Assembly (NCBI GenBank): GCA_002709225.1
Contig: PAQH01000164.1
Coordinates: 1-44,759 of the forward strand
Direction: 5' to 3'
DNA length: 44,759 nucleotides
DNA from: Planctomycetaceae bacterium
Lineage (GTDB): Bacteria; Planctomycetota; Planctomycetia; Pirellulales; Pirellulaceae
Shown here: positions 16,923 through 26,648 of the stretch, piece after piece
Layout: every line of letters starts with the position of its first letter
Numbering within the stretch: the first letter of the stretch is position 1
The notes under the pieces: model-generated
What the model was told of the DNA's origin: nothing
What the model saw: only the letters and a program-made list of their open reading frames with translations
Databases searched by the model: none
Made by a program: the position numbers and the translations under genes

Positions 16923-19900
16923 TCAATCCGCCGCGTCGTCAAACAGGCGATTGAAACGGTGCCGATTTTCATGAGTATAGAAATGGAATTGCTGTTTGAG
17001 TTCGGCTGGGCTATCCACACCAAGTAGATCTGCCAGGCAATAGAGATCGAATTCTTTCTCAGGTAAATCGTGTCGCGCGCTGGCGTCCATCAAACGCAAC
17101 CCGGATTCGACGCGCCGCAGGAATCGATAGGATTCATCGAAATAAGATGCGTCTTCTGCACTCAGTAAGTTGGCCTCACGGAGTATTACCAGAGCATCCA
17201 GCGTGCCGGGAGTTAAGACGTGCTGAAATTCATGAGCAAAACGCAGTTGCAACATCTGGACGGCGAACTCGATATCCATGGTCCCGCCAGGACTGCGTTT
17301 GAGGTTGTATCGATTGGCATCCATTTCGAAGCGGAGCCGATGTTGCCGTATCTCCTCGGCATGCGTCGGCTGCCAGGTTGACGTCAGGATAGCTTGCCGA
17401 ACGAGATTCGCGGCTGCGGACCTGGCTTGCGTTGATCCGTAAATCGGTCTGGCTTTGCAGATGGCCTGCCGTTCAGCAATGGTTGCCTTGCCACTATCAA
17501 AGTACTGAGAAAAGTCAGCGAACGAGACGGCTAACGCTCCTTGAGAACCCGTGGGACGTAGTCGGGTGTTGACCTCATACAGACGTCCGTAAGACCCTCG
17601 TTGGGTAACCGCTTTGATGATTCGCTGCCCTAACAGGCTGAAGAAACGTTGGTTGGTGGTTTTGTCTCGACGCGATCTGCCTCGGTGCATACTCTGGCCA
17701 TCGGCTTCATACAAGAACACGAGGTCGAGGTCGCTGTGAAAATTGGGCTCTTGGCCTCCCAGTTTTCCCATCGCCAGAACCACGAGCTCGCAGACCTGCC
17801 CTGCGTTGGTTTCACCGTTTACGGTGGGTTCGCCGTGGCGTTCAGTAACTCGGTAATACTGGCGTTCCGTAATTTGGCCGAGGCACACTTCGGCGATATC
17901 CGAGAGTGCCCGATGGGTCTCTTTGACCGCTTCTTTGCGGAGCAAATCGCGGACTCCGACACGCAGGTGATAGCCATCCTTGAAGCTATGCAGCATCGGT
18001 TCGATGTCGCTGGTGCCATGACATAGCTCTGCCAACGTGTGTTCGAGTGATTCCATTGATGGTAGACGGTCGACGAGAAGGGAGTCGAGTAGCTCGTCAA
18101 TCATGCCTGGCTGTTTGGTGAGAATCCGCGACAAATACCAACTCGAAGCGCATAACCTGACGTAGAGCCGCAGAGACGGCGGATGGAAGTTAAACAACTC
18201 CCAGAGCACACCTTTCCCCCCTAGTGAATCACTGACATGACAAAGGTTTTCGAGAGTCTGATCGGGATTTGGTGTAGCTGCGATCGCAGACAGTAATGGG
18301 TTCGCGATCGCAGCCAGGAAATGGCGGCACCGCCGGGTTGAGAGAAAGGGGATGCGTTCTGTGGAAAGGTCGAGAAGGCGAGCGCACGCACGCTGGGCGT
18401 CGTGGAACCCATAGGGATTTAATATGGATGCAATTGCCCTGGCGTCTGGCTTCGGGTCCAAGACCAGATCGTATTCAGTTGAGGAATCTTGCACCTCCTC
18501 GAACGCTTCGTCGAGAAGGTGCTGTAAAGTGGTGCGATTCTCTGCCAGTAATTGAAGCAGTTGCTCCTTCAGGGCGGCTGTTCCGAACTGCGCCAACGGC
18601 AGGGTTTGAAGCAGGGCTGCCTCAAGTCGATCCAGCTCCTCGGAACGATCGGGCAAAATGCAAGAGTCTCTGTCGAACAAGATTTGCAGATGGTGCTCGA
18701 CGGCGCGGAGCACGTGGTAGTTTTCGTGTAGGCGTGATGCCTCGTCGTGCGTGAGGCATTCCGCTTTCTCTAGTTGATCGATTGCCTGGAGCGTATTGCG
18801 CACGCGTAGGGTTGCGAAGGTACCTCCATTGAGAAGTTGCAGGAATTGCACTACCGATTCCAAGTCCTGGCTTCCACCCGGGCTGGTCTGCAAGTCCAGA
18901 TTCGCGTCGATAGAACGTTGCAGGCTCTGCACGAGTCGTCGTTTGAGTGCTCGGATCCCGGTAATGTCGGCTCGATTCAGGTAGCGGCGGAACACCCAAG
19001 GTTGCAGTTCCTCCAGCAACTCGTTGCCCAGCCCTTGGTCCCCCGCGCTCACGCGAGCTTTGATGTAGGCTTGGCGTTCCCAGGTTCTGCCAGCGATGTC
19101 ATAGTGGTGCAGCGAGGACTCCAGAGAGTGGGCGCGGCGGTTGTTTTGTCCTGTGCGCTGGAGGTGCAGGTCTAACAGGGGAAGTCCTTCGGTCGATTTT
19201 CCTTCAATCAAAGAGACGAAATTGCGCGCCAACTTTTCAAACCACTCGGAGGTTTCCAGTGGCTTTGTACCGTCTGATTTGCCATCACCGTCGCAGAGGA
19301 AAAGAATCTCCACCGGGTCGCGATAGCCGAGTTCTTCGCCTCCGAGTTTGCCGAAACTGATTAAGGCACACCGCGCGGGCGCCCCAGACGCGCGGAGCGG
19401 GCGCCCGCGTTGCCGTTCAAGTTGGAGCCAACTGTAACGTAACGCTGCTTCACAGAGCGCGTCTGCCAGGTGGGCATTTTGCTGGGTGACGGTGGGCAGC
19501 GAGAGCTTCCCCACCAGCTTGCCGTACACAATCCGGGCTCTTTCTCGATTGCGGAATCTCGCGAGCCTGGCAAACGCCAACAGATCGTCATCGTGTACCG
19601 CGAGCAATTCATTGGTGAGTTCGTTGAACAGAGTCAAACGATCGACGGCTTGTCCATCCGTCAGCCTCAAAAGATCGAAACTCTCCGGATCACTAATCAT
19701 TTGGTCAGCCACGGCTGGGCTGGCCGAAAGTACCTGTATCAGTGTGGGTAGCGCCGCTGGGTCGCGCTCGAGCAGAGCGCCAAGCGCCAGAGGATTACGT
19801 GATGCGCCTATGAACCTCGCGATCTGGTCCAGCACATCATCGCTCTGCGGATGGCCGGAAAGATGTTCGGTGAGCTGGGCTCCGATCACTGCCAGAAGTT

Positions 19901-20036
19901 CAATTGTTAATCCCTGGTCCGACAATGAAACAAGCGTTCCATGGGCGCGCTGGTAGTCCTGAATTCCCCAGGAACGAAGCCAATCTTTGGCAGCCTGGGG
20001 CTCTTCGAGATAGCGTACGAGTTGGTCTCGATCCAT
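16923..20036 (-). CDS. glnE: Glutamine synthetase adenylyltransferase/deadenylylase (GlnE-like), with altered catalytic sites
   Basis: A 1037-residue two-domain protein in the GlnE family, which attaches or removes AMP from glutamine synthetase in response to PII. Both nucleotidyltransferase domains are recognisable, with the helical linker and the WERQAYIKAR and AERQAICKAR segments. The N-terminal deadenylylase-type site reads GKLGGEELGYRDPVEILF: the two metal-binding Asp of the usual SSDIDLIF are Pro241 and Glu243, and VDLRLRP has become LDLHLQR (Asp289 kept). The C-terminal adenylylase site keeps Asp769 and Asp771 in SDLDLVF, but its third carboxylate, in YEVDxRLRP, is Asn823. The start is unsure: ATG at 20036 is used, but no Shine-Dalgarno site is clear. 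glnA and glnB are not in the window. Confidence 0.88.
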   Translation of the reverse strand: MDRDQLVRYLEEPQAAKDWLRSWGIQDYQRAHGTLVSLSDQGLTIELLAVIGAQLTEHLSGHPQSDDVLDQIARFIGASRNPLALGALLERDPAALPTLIQVLSASPAVADQMISDPESFDLLRLTDGQAVDRLTLFNELTNELLAVHDDDLLAFARLARFRNRERARIVYGKLVGKLSLPTVTQQNAHLADALCEAALRYSWLQLERQRGRPLRASGAPARCALISFGKLGGEELGYRDPVEILFLCDGDGKSDGTKPLETSEWFEKLARNFVSLIEGKSTEGLPLLDLHLQRTGQNNRRAHSLESSLHHYDIAGRTWERQAYIKARVSAGDQGLGNELLEELQPWVFRRYLNRADITGIRALKRRLVQSLQRSIDANLDLQTSPGGSQDLESVVQFLQLLNGGTFATLRVRNTLQAIDQLEKAECLTHDEASRLHENYHVLRAVEHHLQILFDRDSCILPDRSEELDRLEAALLQTLPLAQFGTAALKEQLLQLLAENRTTLQHLLDEAFEEVQDSSTEYDLVLDPKPDARAIASILNPYGFHDAQRACARLLDLSTERIPFLSTRRCRHFLAAIANPLLSAIAATPNPDQTLENLCHVSDSLGGKGVLWELFNFHPPSLRLYVRLCASSWYLSRILTKQPGMIDELLDSLLVDRLPSMESLEHTLAELCHGTSDIEPMLHSFKDGYHLRVGVRDLLRKEAVKETHRALSDIAEVCLGQITERQYYRVTERHGEPTVNGETNAGQVCELVVLAMGKLGGQEPNFHSDLDLVFLYEADGQSMHRGRSRRDKTTNQRFFSLLGQRIIKAVTQRGSYGRLYEVNTRLRPTGSQGALAVSFADFSQYFDSGKATIAERQAICKARPIYGSTQARSAAANLVRQAILTSTWQPTHAEEIRQHRLRFEMDANRYNLKRSPGGTMDIEFAVQMLQLRFAHEFQHVLTPGTLDALVILREANLLSAEDASYFDESYRFLRRVESGLRLMDASARHDLPEKEFDLYCLADLLGVDSPAELKQQFHFYTHENRHRFNRLFDDAAD

Positions 20037-20243
20037 GGGAATGGAAATCACTCGGTGCGGGAAAGCCAAGGTGGCCACAACGCTGTTGTGTGCAGGCAAC
20101 TATGTTACTCTAGGGGATGTCGGACGGACATATCGCCTCTGGCATGTGTCATGCTGCAGCCAGGTTAGTCCGTGGCAACGACGGTCTGGTCTGGCCAGCG
20201 ATGAAGACGCCAGGCAAACACCGTGCAGTTGCAGTGAGGAGAG

Positions 20244-21944
20244 ATGCAGATGTCTGCCGCGGGTACACCGGGTTATGACCGCCGGACCGTTTTGCGGAAA
20301 TTGTCTGGATTAGGGATTGGTTCTGTTGTGTTTCAAAGGGCCTTGGCCGCAGAGGTCGAGGCTGCCCAGGCTATTTCTCCCGAGATGATCCAACAGGCCG
20401 AATGGGTTGCTGGAATTACCTTATCGGAAGACGATCGGGGCGAGACTGCCAGTGCGGTCCAACGACAGTTGGTCGGTATTAAAGCGATGCACGCGATTGA
20501 TGTGCCCTATGAGGTTGCTCCGGCGGTCGCGTTTCATCCGGCAGCACCCGGTAAGGAGTTGGTGATCCAACGCCAGGCGCGCGCTTTTGAGTCAGCAGCG
20601 GGACAGCTCCCGGATAAGCGGGAGGATCTGGCATTCTTGCCGGTGACCGAATTAGCCGCGTTGATTCGTACCCGTAAGGTATCGTCAATGGAATTGACGA
20701 AGATGTACTTGGAGCGTCTGCACGAATTTAATCAGCAGTTGCATTGTGTGGTCAATTTTACGGAGGAGGTGGCGTTGCGCCAGGCACGCCAGGCCGATCG
20801 TGAGATTGAGGCCGGACGTTACCGAGGTCCGCTGCACGGTATCCCCTGGGGCGCCAAGGATCTGATTGACTATCCGGGATATCCTACCACTTGGGGTGCG
20901 GCTCCATTTCGAGAACAGAAACGAGCGAACACAGCAACCGTCGCGCGGCGATTGGAAGACGCTGGAGCGGTTCTGGTCGCGAAGCTCTCTTTGGGCGCTT
21001 TGGCGATGGGGGACCGCTGGTTCGGCGGTATGACTCGTAATCCCTGGGACGTGAAGCAGGGGTCGAGTGGATCGTCAGCGGGCTCGGCAGCCGCGACTGC
21101 GGCCGGGTTGGTCGGTTTCACGTTGGGCAGTGAAACGCTGGGTAGTATCGTGTCTCCCTGTCGACGTTGTGGTACCAGTGGCTTGCGCCCGACCTTTGGT
21201 CGAGTCAGTCGCCACGGTTGTATGCCGCTTTCCTGGAGTATGGACAAGATTGGGCCAATTTGCCGGTCGATCGAAGATTGTGCACTTGTGTTTGACGCCA
21301 TTCACGGACGTGATGGCCTGGACGAGACCGTTGTGGACCGTCCGTTTCAATGGCCGCCCGCGCGTGACATTCGCACCTTGCGCGTGGGGTACATTCCGAA
21401 CCGTACGCCGGACAAGGAACGGGATGAATTGACGGTGTTGAAGGAACTTGGCGTGCAATTGGTGCCGATTGAATTACCGCAGCGTTTTCCTGCCAATGCA
21501 ATGACGCTGATTCTGGATGCCGAAGCCGCCACCGTCTTTGATGAATTGACCCGTCAGGGTGTTACCGAAGGCCTCAACCAGTGGCCAAAGATCTGGCGGG
21601 CGGCGAGGTACATTTCGGCAGTAGAATATTTACGGGCCAACAGGTTGCGGTCCATGTTACTGGTGGAAATGAACAAGCTATTTCAGCAGGTAGATCTCTA
21701 TGTCGGTGGAAACGATCTGGTGATTACGAATCTCACTGGGCACCCCACGGCCGTGCTGCCCGATGGGTTTGCCGTTCGTGATGATGTACGACGGCCCTAT
21801 TCGCTCACGTTTACCGGTCGTATGTATGGTGAAAGTGATCTGCTGGCGGTTGCTCATGCCTACCAGCAGGCAACCGGGCACCATCTAGAGCATCCCAGCC
21901 TGCAGGTTGTTCCGGCCGATCCTAAATCCGAAGTCTCGGAGTGA
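20244..21944 (+). CDS. Tat-exported amidase (amidase-signature family)
   Basis: A 566-residue amidase-signature enzyme with a twin-arginine signal, YDRRTVLRKLSGLGIGSVVF, at residues 11-30. Residues about 40-125 are a helical N-terminal extension, followed by the catalytic domain. The Ser-cisSer-Lys triad is visible: Lys205 in WGAKDL, Ser277/278 in GSSGSSAGS and Ser301 in ETLGSIVSP. The C-terminal part includes GNDLVITNLTGHPTAVLPDGF, the usual end-of-barrel sequence. It should hydrolyse an amide in the periplasm; the substrate is unknown. GAGGAG lies immediately before the ATG at 20244. It is divergent from glnE. Unlike the amidase at 3145, this one is exported, so the two are not redundant copies. 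Confidence 0.88.
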   Translation: MQMSAAGTPGYDRRTVLRKLSGLGIGSVVFQRALAAEVEAAQAISPEMIQQAEWVAGITLSEDDRGETASAVQRQLVGIKAMHAIDVPYEVAPAVAFHPAAPGKELVIQRQARAFESAAGQLPDKREDLAFLPVTELAALIRTRKVSSMELTKMYLERLHEFNQQLHCVVNFTEEVALRQARQADREIEAGRYRGPLHGIPWGAKDLIDYPGYPTTWGAAPFREQKRANTATVARRLEDAGAVLVAKLSLGALAMGDRWFGGMTRNPWDVKQGSSGSSAGSAAATAAGLVGFTLGSETLGSIVSPCRRCGTSGLRPTFGRVSRHGCMPLSWSMDKIGPICRSIEDCALVFDAIHGRDGLDETVVDRPFQWPPARDIRTLRVGYIPNRTPDKERDELTVLKELGVQLVPIELPQRFPANAMTLILDAEAATVFDELTRQGVTEGLNQWPKIWRAARYISAVEYLRANRLRSMLLVEMNKLFQQVDLYVGGNDLVITNLTGHPTAVLPDGFAVRDDVRRPYSLTFTGRMYGESDLLAVAHAYQQATGHHLEHPSLQVVPADPKSEVSE

Positions 21945-22265
21945 ATGACGGCCGACTGCGGTGAGATGTGTCCCAGGTGCCTTGCTGACGAAGGCGTGCG
22001 TGGTTGCCACGACGGCTGGGAACGAGCGTATTGCTCCAGGCAATCTTCGTGGCCAGAGTTTCGTACTTCAGGGGCCAGTAATTGTTGCGACCGGCAAATT
22101 AACCGATCTCATTCCAGCGAGTCATGGAAACGGAATTCTGTGGCATAACTCCAGGTGGCACACTGGGGGGGAGTGTCGGTTGTTGATGCTTTACGAGACA
22201 GAAGTTAGGCAATTCAGGTTTTAGGTGTGAGTTGCCAGTTAGCGCTGTTGCACAGAATAGTCACG
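21945..22265. other. Region after the Tat amidase with no supported gene
   Basis: 321 bases. Short readings in two plus-strand frames exist, one starting directly after the amidase stop codon, but neither has a ribosome-binding site or a recognisable sequence. No terminator, tRNA or repeat was seen. Confidence 0.3.
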
Positions 22266-23089
22266 ATGAAGTACTGCAGAGAAGAACGGCGACTTGAGGT
22301 GTCCAGATACGCAACTCTGCAAACCGGGTCAGATCGGTATGTAAACAAGCAGATCACCGCTGCAGAAAAATCAGCACGACACAAGGTCACGCAGGCGGGG
22401 TGTGACACTATAGTGGCTAAACTGCTGCCAGAGGGCGTGCCGACGGTTGCCCTAGAAGTCTTTGCCAACGAGCTTGCCATATACGTCGAAGGAGTGGTTA
22501 AGAGTGTTGAGAGCGGTGCCGTGCCACGCGAAGTATTGCAGCAAGTTTGGGAAGATGTTGGGCAGACGGGTAACGCAGTTGTCCAGTCGGCGCCTGGTCG
22601 CGAGTGACACGCTACAACTGGGAGGAGTCGCCGCGAGCGTGGCCGGACATTCGGCGACGCTCTTTGTCACGAAGAAAACAAAACCCAATGGTGACATTCT
22701 TCTTCGCTTTACGAATACCAAGCAACTCGCGAAGGACGTGTACCATCTCATCAGCGGTTTGCAGACCCCCGCCGCCCGTCGTCGGTGTCAAGGCAGGCAA
22801 GTATCTACGTAAGAACGCGCCGGGCAAAAGGGCGGTGGAATGGGGGATCGGGATGAGCTTGAAAGACAGCGCGCTGAATCTAAACAAACGTCGGTTTGAA
22901 ACATACGGTTTTCACCCAATAACTGGTTTAGCCAATTACAGCAAACTGAATAGCGTGATTAAGTCATTTGAGGAGGATCTCAAGAAACGAGCCAAGATCG
23001 AACTGGAACACCCGCTTACGGAGTTTTTCACTCAGCGTGTGATGTGGATGCGATACATCTTACGTCTGAGCAATCGCAATATGCTGTGA
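22266..23089 (+). pseudogene. Probable decayed or frameshifted gene, family unknown
   Basis: Coding-like protein sequence runs in three successive frames. Part A (ATG 22266 to TGA 22607, 113 residues) has helical sequence such as VTQAGCDTIVAKLLPEG. Part B (frame +1; ATG 22555 to 22812, 85 residues) contains ATLFVTKKTKPNGDILLRF. Part C (frame +2; ATG 22853 to 23089, 78 residues) contains LKKRAKIELEHPLTEFF. Each join overlaps or nearly abuts, and each frame loses its coding character where the next gains it. Two frameshifts in one old gene explain this most simply. Three small overlapping genes are the alternative; weak ribosome-binding sites make that less likely. No homologue is recognised. 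It lies on the strand opposite to dnaB. Confidence 0.4.
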
Positions 23090-23531
23090 AGCAGCTGGTT
23101 GGTCTGGCGTTACGCCAGCTCTGATAACGCTACGGTGCGATATGTTGGTTCTGTTCGCCGGAGAGTAACAAAGCCTAGGGTGAATAGCCTAGGGGTTGCT
23201 TGGTCCGGCAGGTCTACACGACACGGGTGCACTGGGTGTTCTATTCCCGCCGTGAGATCGGTGGATGCCCCATCGGCAGCAGTTTGAGTTTCTACAACAC
23301 ACCGGTTGTTGAGCTAACACGGTCGTCTGCGATTGCGGCCACAGCGCTATTACCTGCCAGTGTCCATCGATGTCTAACGCGCGTTTGGCGTTGACGCTGT
23401 GGTTCGGTACCTTACCGCATTCAAGAAAGCACGCACTGAACCCCTGAATTGCGGGCCTGGTTCGCAGCGATGCGCGGGTATTCAGTCGTTTGCGGTCAGA
23501 TTGTACCGACTGGGGCGAGAGTGTGCGATCG
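23090..23531. other. Non-coding stretch between the decayed gene and dnaB, with short palindromes
   Basis: 442 bases without a supported gene. Seen directly: a 6-bp hairpin CTGGCG-TTA-CGCCAG (23104-23118), flanked by AGCTGG (23093-23098) and CCAGCT (23115-23120), and a pair of direct repeats AGCCTAGGG (23172-23180 and 23186-23194), each containing the palindrome CCTAGG. The hairpin sits 15 bases after the last stop codon of the decayed gene and could be its terminator, but no T-run follows. Confidence 0.35.
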
Positions 23532-24953
23532 TCAGAATTCGCCGTCGAACTGGTCGTTGTAATCGTCGAATGCTTCCAGACGCTCTGGCGCTTTGTCCGC
23601 AAAACGGGTGAATTGTTTTTCCCACACCAGTGGAACATCGCCTACGGGACCATTGCGTTGTTTCGAGATGATGAGTTCCGCTTGCCCTGCGTATTGCGCC
23701 TGCTCCTCGCCGCGGTGGTAATACTCTTCGCGGTGCACGAACATGACGACATCAGCATCCTGTTCGATAGCGCCAGATTCGCGCAGGTGACTGAGCCGTG
23801 GTTTGTGATCGCGACTATCTTCAGCCTGTCGATTGAGCTGAGCGAGGCAAAGTACGGGCACTTCAAGTTCACGTGCCAGTCCCTTGAGGCGTCGGGCGAT
23901 TTTGGCGACCTGTTCCTGCCGAGGATCTTTCGGATTATCTGGCTCCAGGAGTTGCAGGTAGTCAATCACGATGAGCCCGAGCCGCTCTTCGCGGCGGCGA
24001 ATTCGGCGGGCTGCGGCCGCAATTTCTGTCACGGTACGGCTGGGAGAATCGTCGATATAGAGCGGTGCCTGGCTGATTTGACCGGCATGTTCCACGAGTC
24101 TGCGCTGGTCCGCGTTTGAGATTGTCCCATTGCGTAACCGGTGGCCATTGACTTTGGCAATGGAACACAAGAGCCGGTCGGCCAACTCGTTCGACGACAT
24201 TTCCAAACTGACAAACAGCACTGGCAAACGCCCTTGTAACGCAACGTTTTCTCCGATGTTTAACGCCAGGGCGGTTTTTCCCATACTCGGACGGGCGGCC
24301 AGGATGATCAGCTCGGAATTGTGCAGACCGCCAGTCAATTCGTCGAGATCGGTAAAATGGGTGTCAACACCGCCCTGTGTCTGGTCGCCTTGCATGCGTG
24401 CGTCGAGACGATCCATCGCCTTGTGCATGACGTCACGAATAGGGGAGACGGAGGACGAGCTGCGACTGTCGAGTATGGAGAAGATCTTCTGTTCGGCTTG
24501 ATTCAGCAATTCACGTGAGTCTTGTGTTGGTTCATAGGCGCTCCGCAGAATCTCGGTGCTGGCATTAATCAAGGACCGTGACATCGCCTTTTCACGGACG
24601 ATGTTGGCGTAATACACCGCGTGTGCGGCGTTGGGGACCGAATGCACGAGTTTGGTCAAGGCCTTGACACCACCTACAAATTCCAGATCGCCAGCAGATT
24701 GCAAACGATTGACGAGTAATTTGCTGTCAATCCGCTTGCCACTGTCGTGCATGTCCAGCAGGTGTCCGAACAGACGTGAGTGTGTTTCATCGTAGAAATC
24801 TTCAGCGCGCAACAACAGCGCCAAATCATCGCAGCAGTCTGGTTTGAGAATCATGCTGCCGAGGACACCGACTTCCGCTTCCACATCAGCGGGCGGCTGG
24901 CGGTCCAGTATTTCCGAGGAGACTTTATGGGGAGGTTGAGCAACCGTGGCCAT
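23532..24953 (-). CDS. dnaB: Replicative DNA helicase
   Basis: A 473-residue hexameric helicase that unwinds DNA ahead of the replisome. The N-terminal DnaB domain (residues about 20-120) is followed by the linker and the RecA-like ATPase. Walker A is ARPSMGKTALALN with Lys226, Walker B is GLIVIDYLQL, and the DnaB signature VPVLCLAQLNRQAEDS is present. No intein interrupts the Walker A motif, a common site for inteins in this gene. The ATG at 24951-24953 has GGAGG eight bases upstream; upstream in-frame residues were excluded. It is the last gene of the cluster rplY-pth-rpsF-ssb-rplI-dnaB. A 316-base gap separates it from rplI, so it may also have its own promoter. Confidence 0.96.
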   Translation of the reverse strand: MATVAQPPHKVSSEILDRQPPADVEAEVGVLGSMILKPDCCDDLALLLRAEDFYDETHSRLFGHLLDMHDSGKRIDSKLLVNRLQSAGDLEFVGGVKALTKLVHSVPNAAHAVYYANIVREKAMSRSLINASTEILRSAYEPTQDSRELLNQAEQKIFSILDSRSSSSVSPIRDVMHKAMDRLDARMQGDQTQGGVDTHFTDLDELTGGLHNSELIILAARPSMGKTALALNIGENVALQGRLPVLFVSLEMSSNELADRLLCSIAKVNGHRLRNGTISNADQRRLVEHAGQISQAPLYIDDSPSRTVTEIAAAARRIRRREERLGLIVIDYLQLLEPDNPKDPRQEQVAKIARRLKGLARELEVPVLCLAQLNRQAEDSRDHKPRLSHLRESGAIEQDADVVMFVHREEYYHRGEEQAQYAGQAELIISKQRNGPVGDVPLVWEKQFTRFADKAPERLEAFDDYNDQFDGEF

Positions 24954-25269
24954 GGCGAGATCCTCCGTGACAGCCAACGCTGCATGAGGTTTCAGGCAGC
25001 GACGAAGAGGCAGACAGGTCGTTATGATATCGACTGCCCCCACGGAGGCAAGCTGTCCACCATGACTGGCTACCGAATTTGGAGCAGGTGCCCGTAGCCG
25101 AACGGGGCAAGGCATCGGTGGGGCGATCGCGTTTGATATTTGCCAACAGCGGTAATTGTTTGAGCCACGAGTGCAGCGGCGCAACGGGGATCGAGGACAG
25201 GAGCCTTATTGAGCTGGTTCCTTATTCGCCGCGAGCTTTTCACCTAGCCAGCGACAAGATCTACCTGCG
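24954..25269. other. Intergenic region between rplI and dnaB
   Basis: 316 bases without a gene, unusually long for this conserved cluster. It contains a candidate dnaB promoter (25024-25051) and an imperfect inverted repeat, TGCCCGT (25089-25095) with ACGGGGCA (25102-25109). No T-run follows the latter on the minus strand. Confidence 0.4.
25024..25051 (-). promoter_or_regulatory. Candidate promoter of dnaB
   Basis: On the minus strand TTGCCT (25046-25051), a 16-base spacer and TATCAT (25024-25029) match sigma-70 boxes at 4/6 and 5/6. The leader would be about 65 bases. It would let dnaB be expressed apart from the upstream ribosomal protein genes. Confidence 0.35.
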
Positions 25270-25797
25270 TCAAGAAGCGGCTCCTGTGTCGTCGTCTTCG
25301 GGTACTACCCAGACCTTAAGCGCGGACTCGATTTCCTGATAGATGTGGACCTTGACGGTGTACAGACCCAACTCACGCAAGGGCCCTTCCAAGCGAAGCT
25401 GGTCAGCATTGATGTCAATGTCGATCTGTTTCAATGCGGCCACGATTTCCGGGGCGCCCACGCTCCCGTAGAGGTTGCCATCTTCATTCGCATTGGCTGG
25501 GATCGTAATGCTCTGGTCGGAAATGACCTTCGCCAGATCTTTGAGTTTGCCTATTTTTTCTTTCTGGAGTTCCATCAATCGGCTACGGTGTTTTTCGATC
25601 ATGCGTGCATGATGATCCGTAGCGATGGTGGCCAGGCCCTGCGGCAACAGATAGTTCATGGCGTAGCCGCGTTTAACTTCAACGACGTCTCCTTGATTTC
25701 CCAGCTGGTCTACCGACTGGATCAACATCAGTTGGATGCCACCGTTGGGTCCTGTGGGGAGGCGTTTAAAACGGCGCAGTTTCTTGGTTGTGGCCAT
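25270..25797 (-). CDS. rplI: Large subunit ribosomal protein L9
   Basis: A 175-residue L9, an elongated two-domain protein of the 50S subunit near the L1 stalk. The conserved N-terminal domain starts at about residue 24 with MLIQSVDQLGNQGDVVEVK and GYAMNYLLPQGLA, followed by the long central helix with MELQKEKIGKLKDL and a C-terminal domain. Relative to the usual protein there is an extra basic N-terminus of about 23 residues (MATTKKLRRFKRLPTG). The start is supported by AGGACG upstream of the ATG at 25797; starting at the internal ATG at the conserved domain would leave no better ribosome-binding site. The usual rpsR neighbour upstream is missing. Confidence 0.93.
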   Translation of the reverse strand: MATTKKLRRFKRLPTGPNGGIQLMLIQSVDQLGNQGDVVEVKRGYAMNYLLPQGLATIATDHHARMIEKHRSRLMELQKEKIGKLKDLAKVISDQSITIPANANEDGNLYGSVGAPEIVAALKQIDIDINADQLRLEGPLRELGLYTVKVHIYQEIESALKVWVVPEDDDTGAAS

Positions 25798-26019
25798 GGT
25801 GTCTCGTCCTGCCGATCGAATCTCACGGTCAAGTAGCTTGTTGCGATCAGATCGCTGCCCGTAACCGAATACGAGCATCAGCAACTATCTTAGCTGGTCG
25901 GTCGGTTTTGCAGAAGTACGGAGCAACCGGGAAGTTAAGGAAAGTGAATTCTGCTGAGGCGGGCCAGTTGGTCGCAGTTCCCGAGGCGTCATTCACCGCC
26001 ATGGGTTTGCCCGGCTGTT

Positions 26020-26472
26020 TCAGAATGGGATGTCGTCATCCATCGGTCCAGGACCGGCCGGCGCTTCCTGGCTGGCCGGTTGACTGTACTGCGCCGCCTG
26101 AGATTGTTGTGGCGGGCGCGAGGTGCCCGGTCCTCCACCCCCCTTGCGGCCGCCAAGCATCTGCATCCGCTCGCCCACGACTCGGAGTTTCGACCGTTTC
26201 TGGCCGTCTGTTTCCCAGCTGTCCAGTTTCAGACGTCCCTCCACCAGCAGCGAATCACCTTTCCCGAGATATTCGCTGGCGACCTCCGCTGTGCGGGCCC
26301 ACAAAGTCACATCGACAAACGTGGTTTCTTCAACCCACTCACCGGTCTGGTTCTTGCGGCGATCATTCACTGCCATGCCCAGTTCGGTAACCGCCGTCCC
26401 GCCTGGCGTGTAACGCAATTCGATATCGCGGGTTAGGTTTCCGACCAGAATGACTCGATTAAAACTCGCCAT
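26020..26472 (-). CDS. ssb: Single-stranded DNA-binding protein
   Basis: A 150-residue SSB. The OB-fold occupies residues 1 to about 108: [20 protein letters not shown], then [20 protein letters not shown] and [20 protein letters not shown] Gly/Pro/Gln-rich flexible linker follows. The extreme C-terminus is DDDIPF, the acidic tip that recruits replication and repair proteins. The ATG at 26470-26472 has GAGGGAT upstream. It protects single-stranded DNA during replication. It lies between rpsF and rplI, as in many bacteria, but rpsR, normally next, is absent. Confidence 0.95.
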   Translation of the reverse strand: MASFNRVILVGNLTRDIELRYTPGGTAVTELGMAVNDRRKNQTGEWVEETTFVDVTLWARTAEVASEYLGKGDSLLVEGRLKLDSWETDGQKRSKLRVVGERMQMLGGRKGGGGPGTSRPPQQSQAAQYSQPASQEAPAGPGPMDDDIPF

Positions 26473-26648
26473 GACAATCCCTCGTGCAAATGCGACATCA
26501 GTTACTGGACGTTTGTTCCCTGCCAAGGCAGATTACCATCTTGCCGGTTTGCCTGCAAACAACCGCACGGGCGTATTGCGCCGTTTACGACAGGTCGCCT
26601 GACTAGCGGATCGTTCAGCACAGTTCGAGATCCACCAGGTGCGATCTT

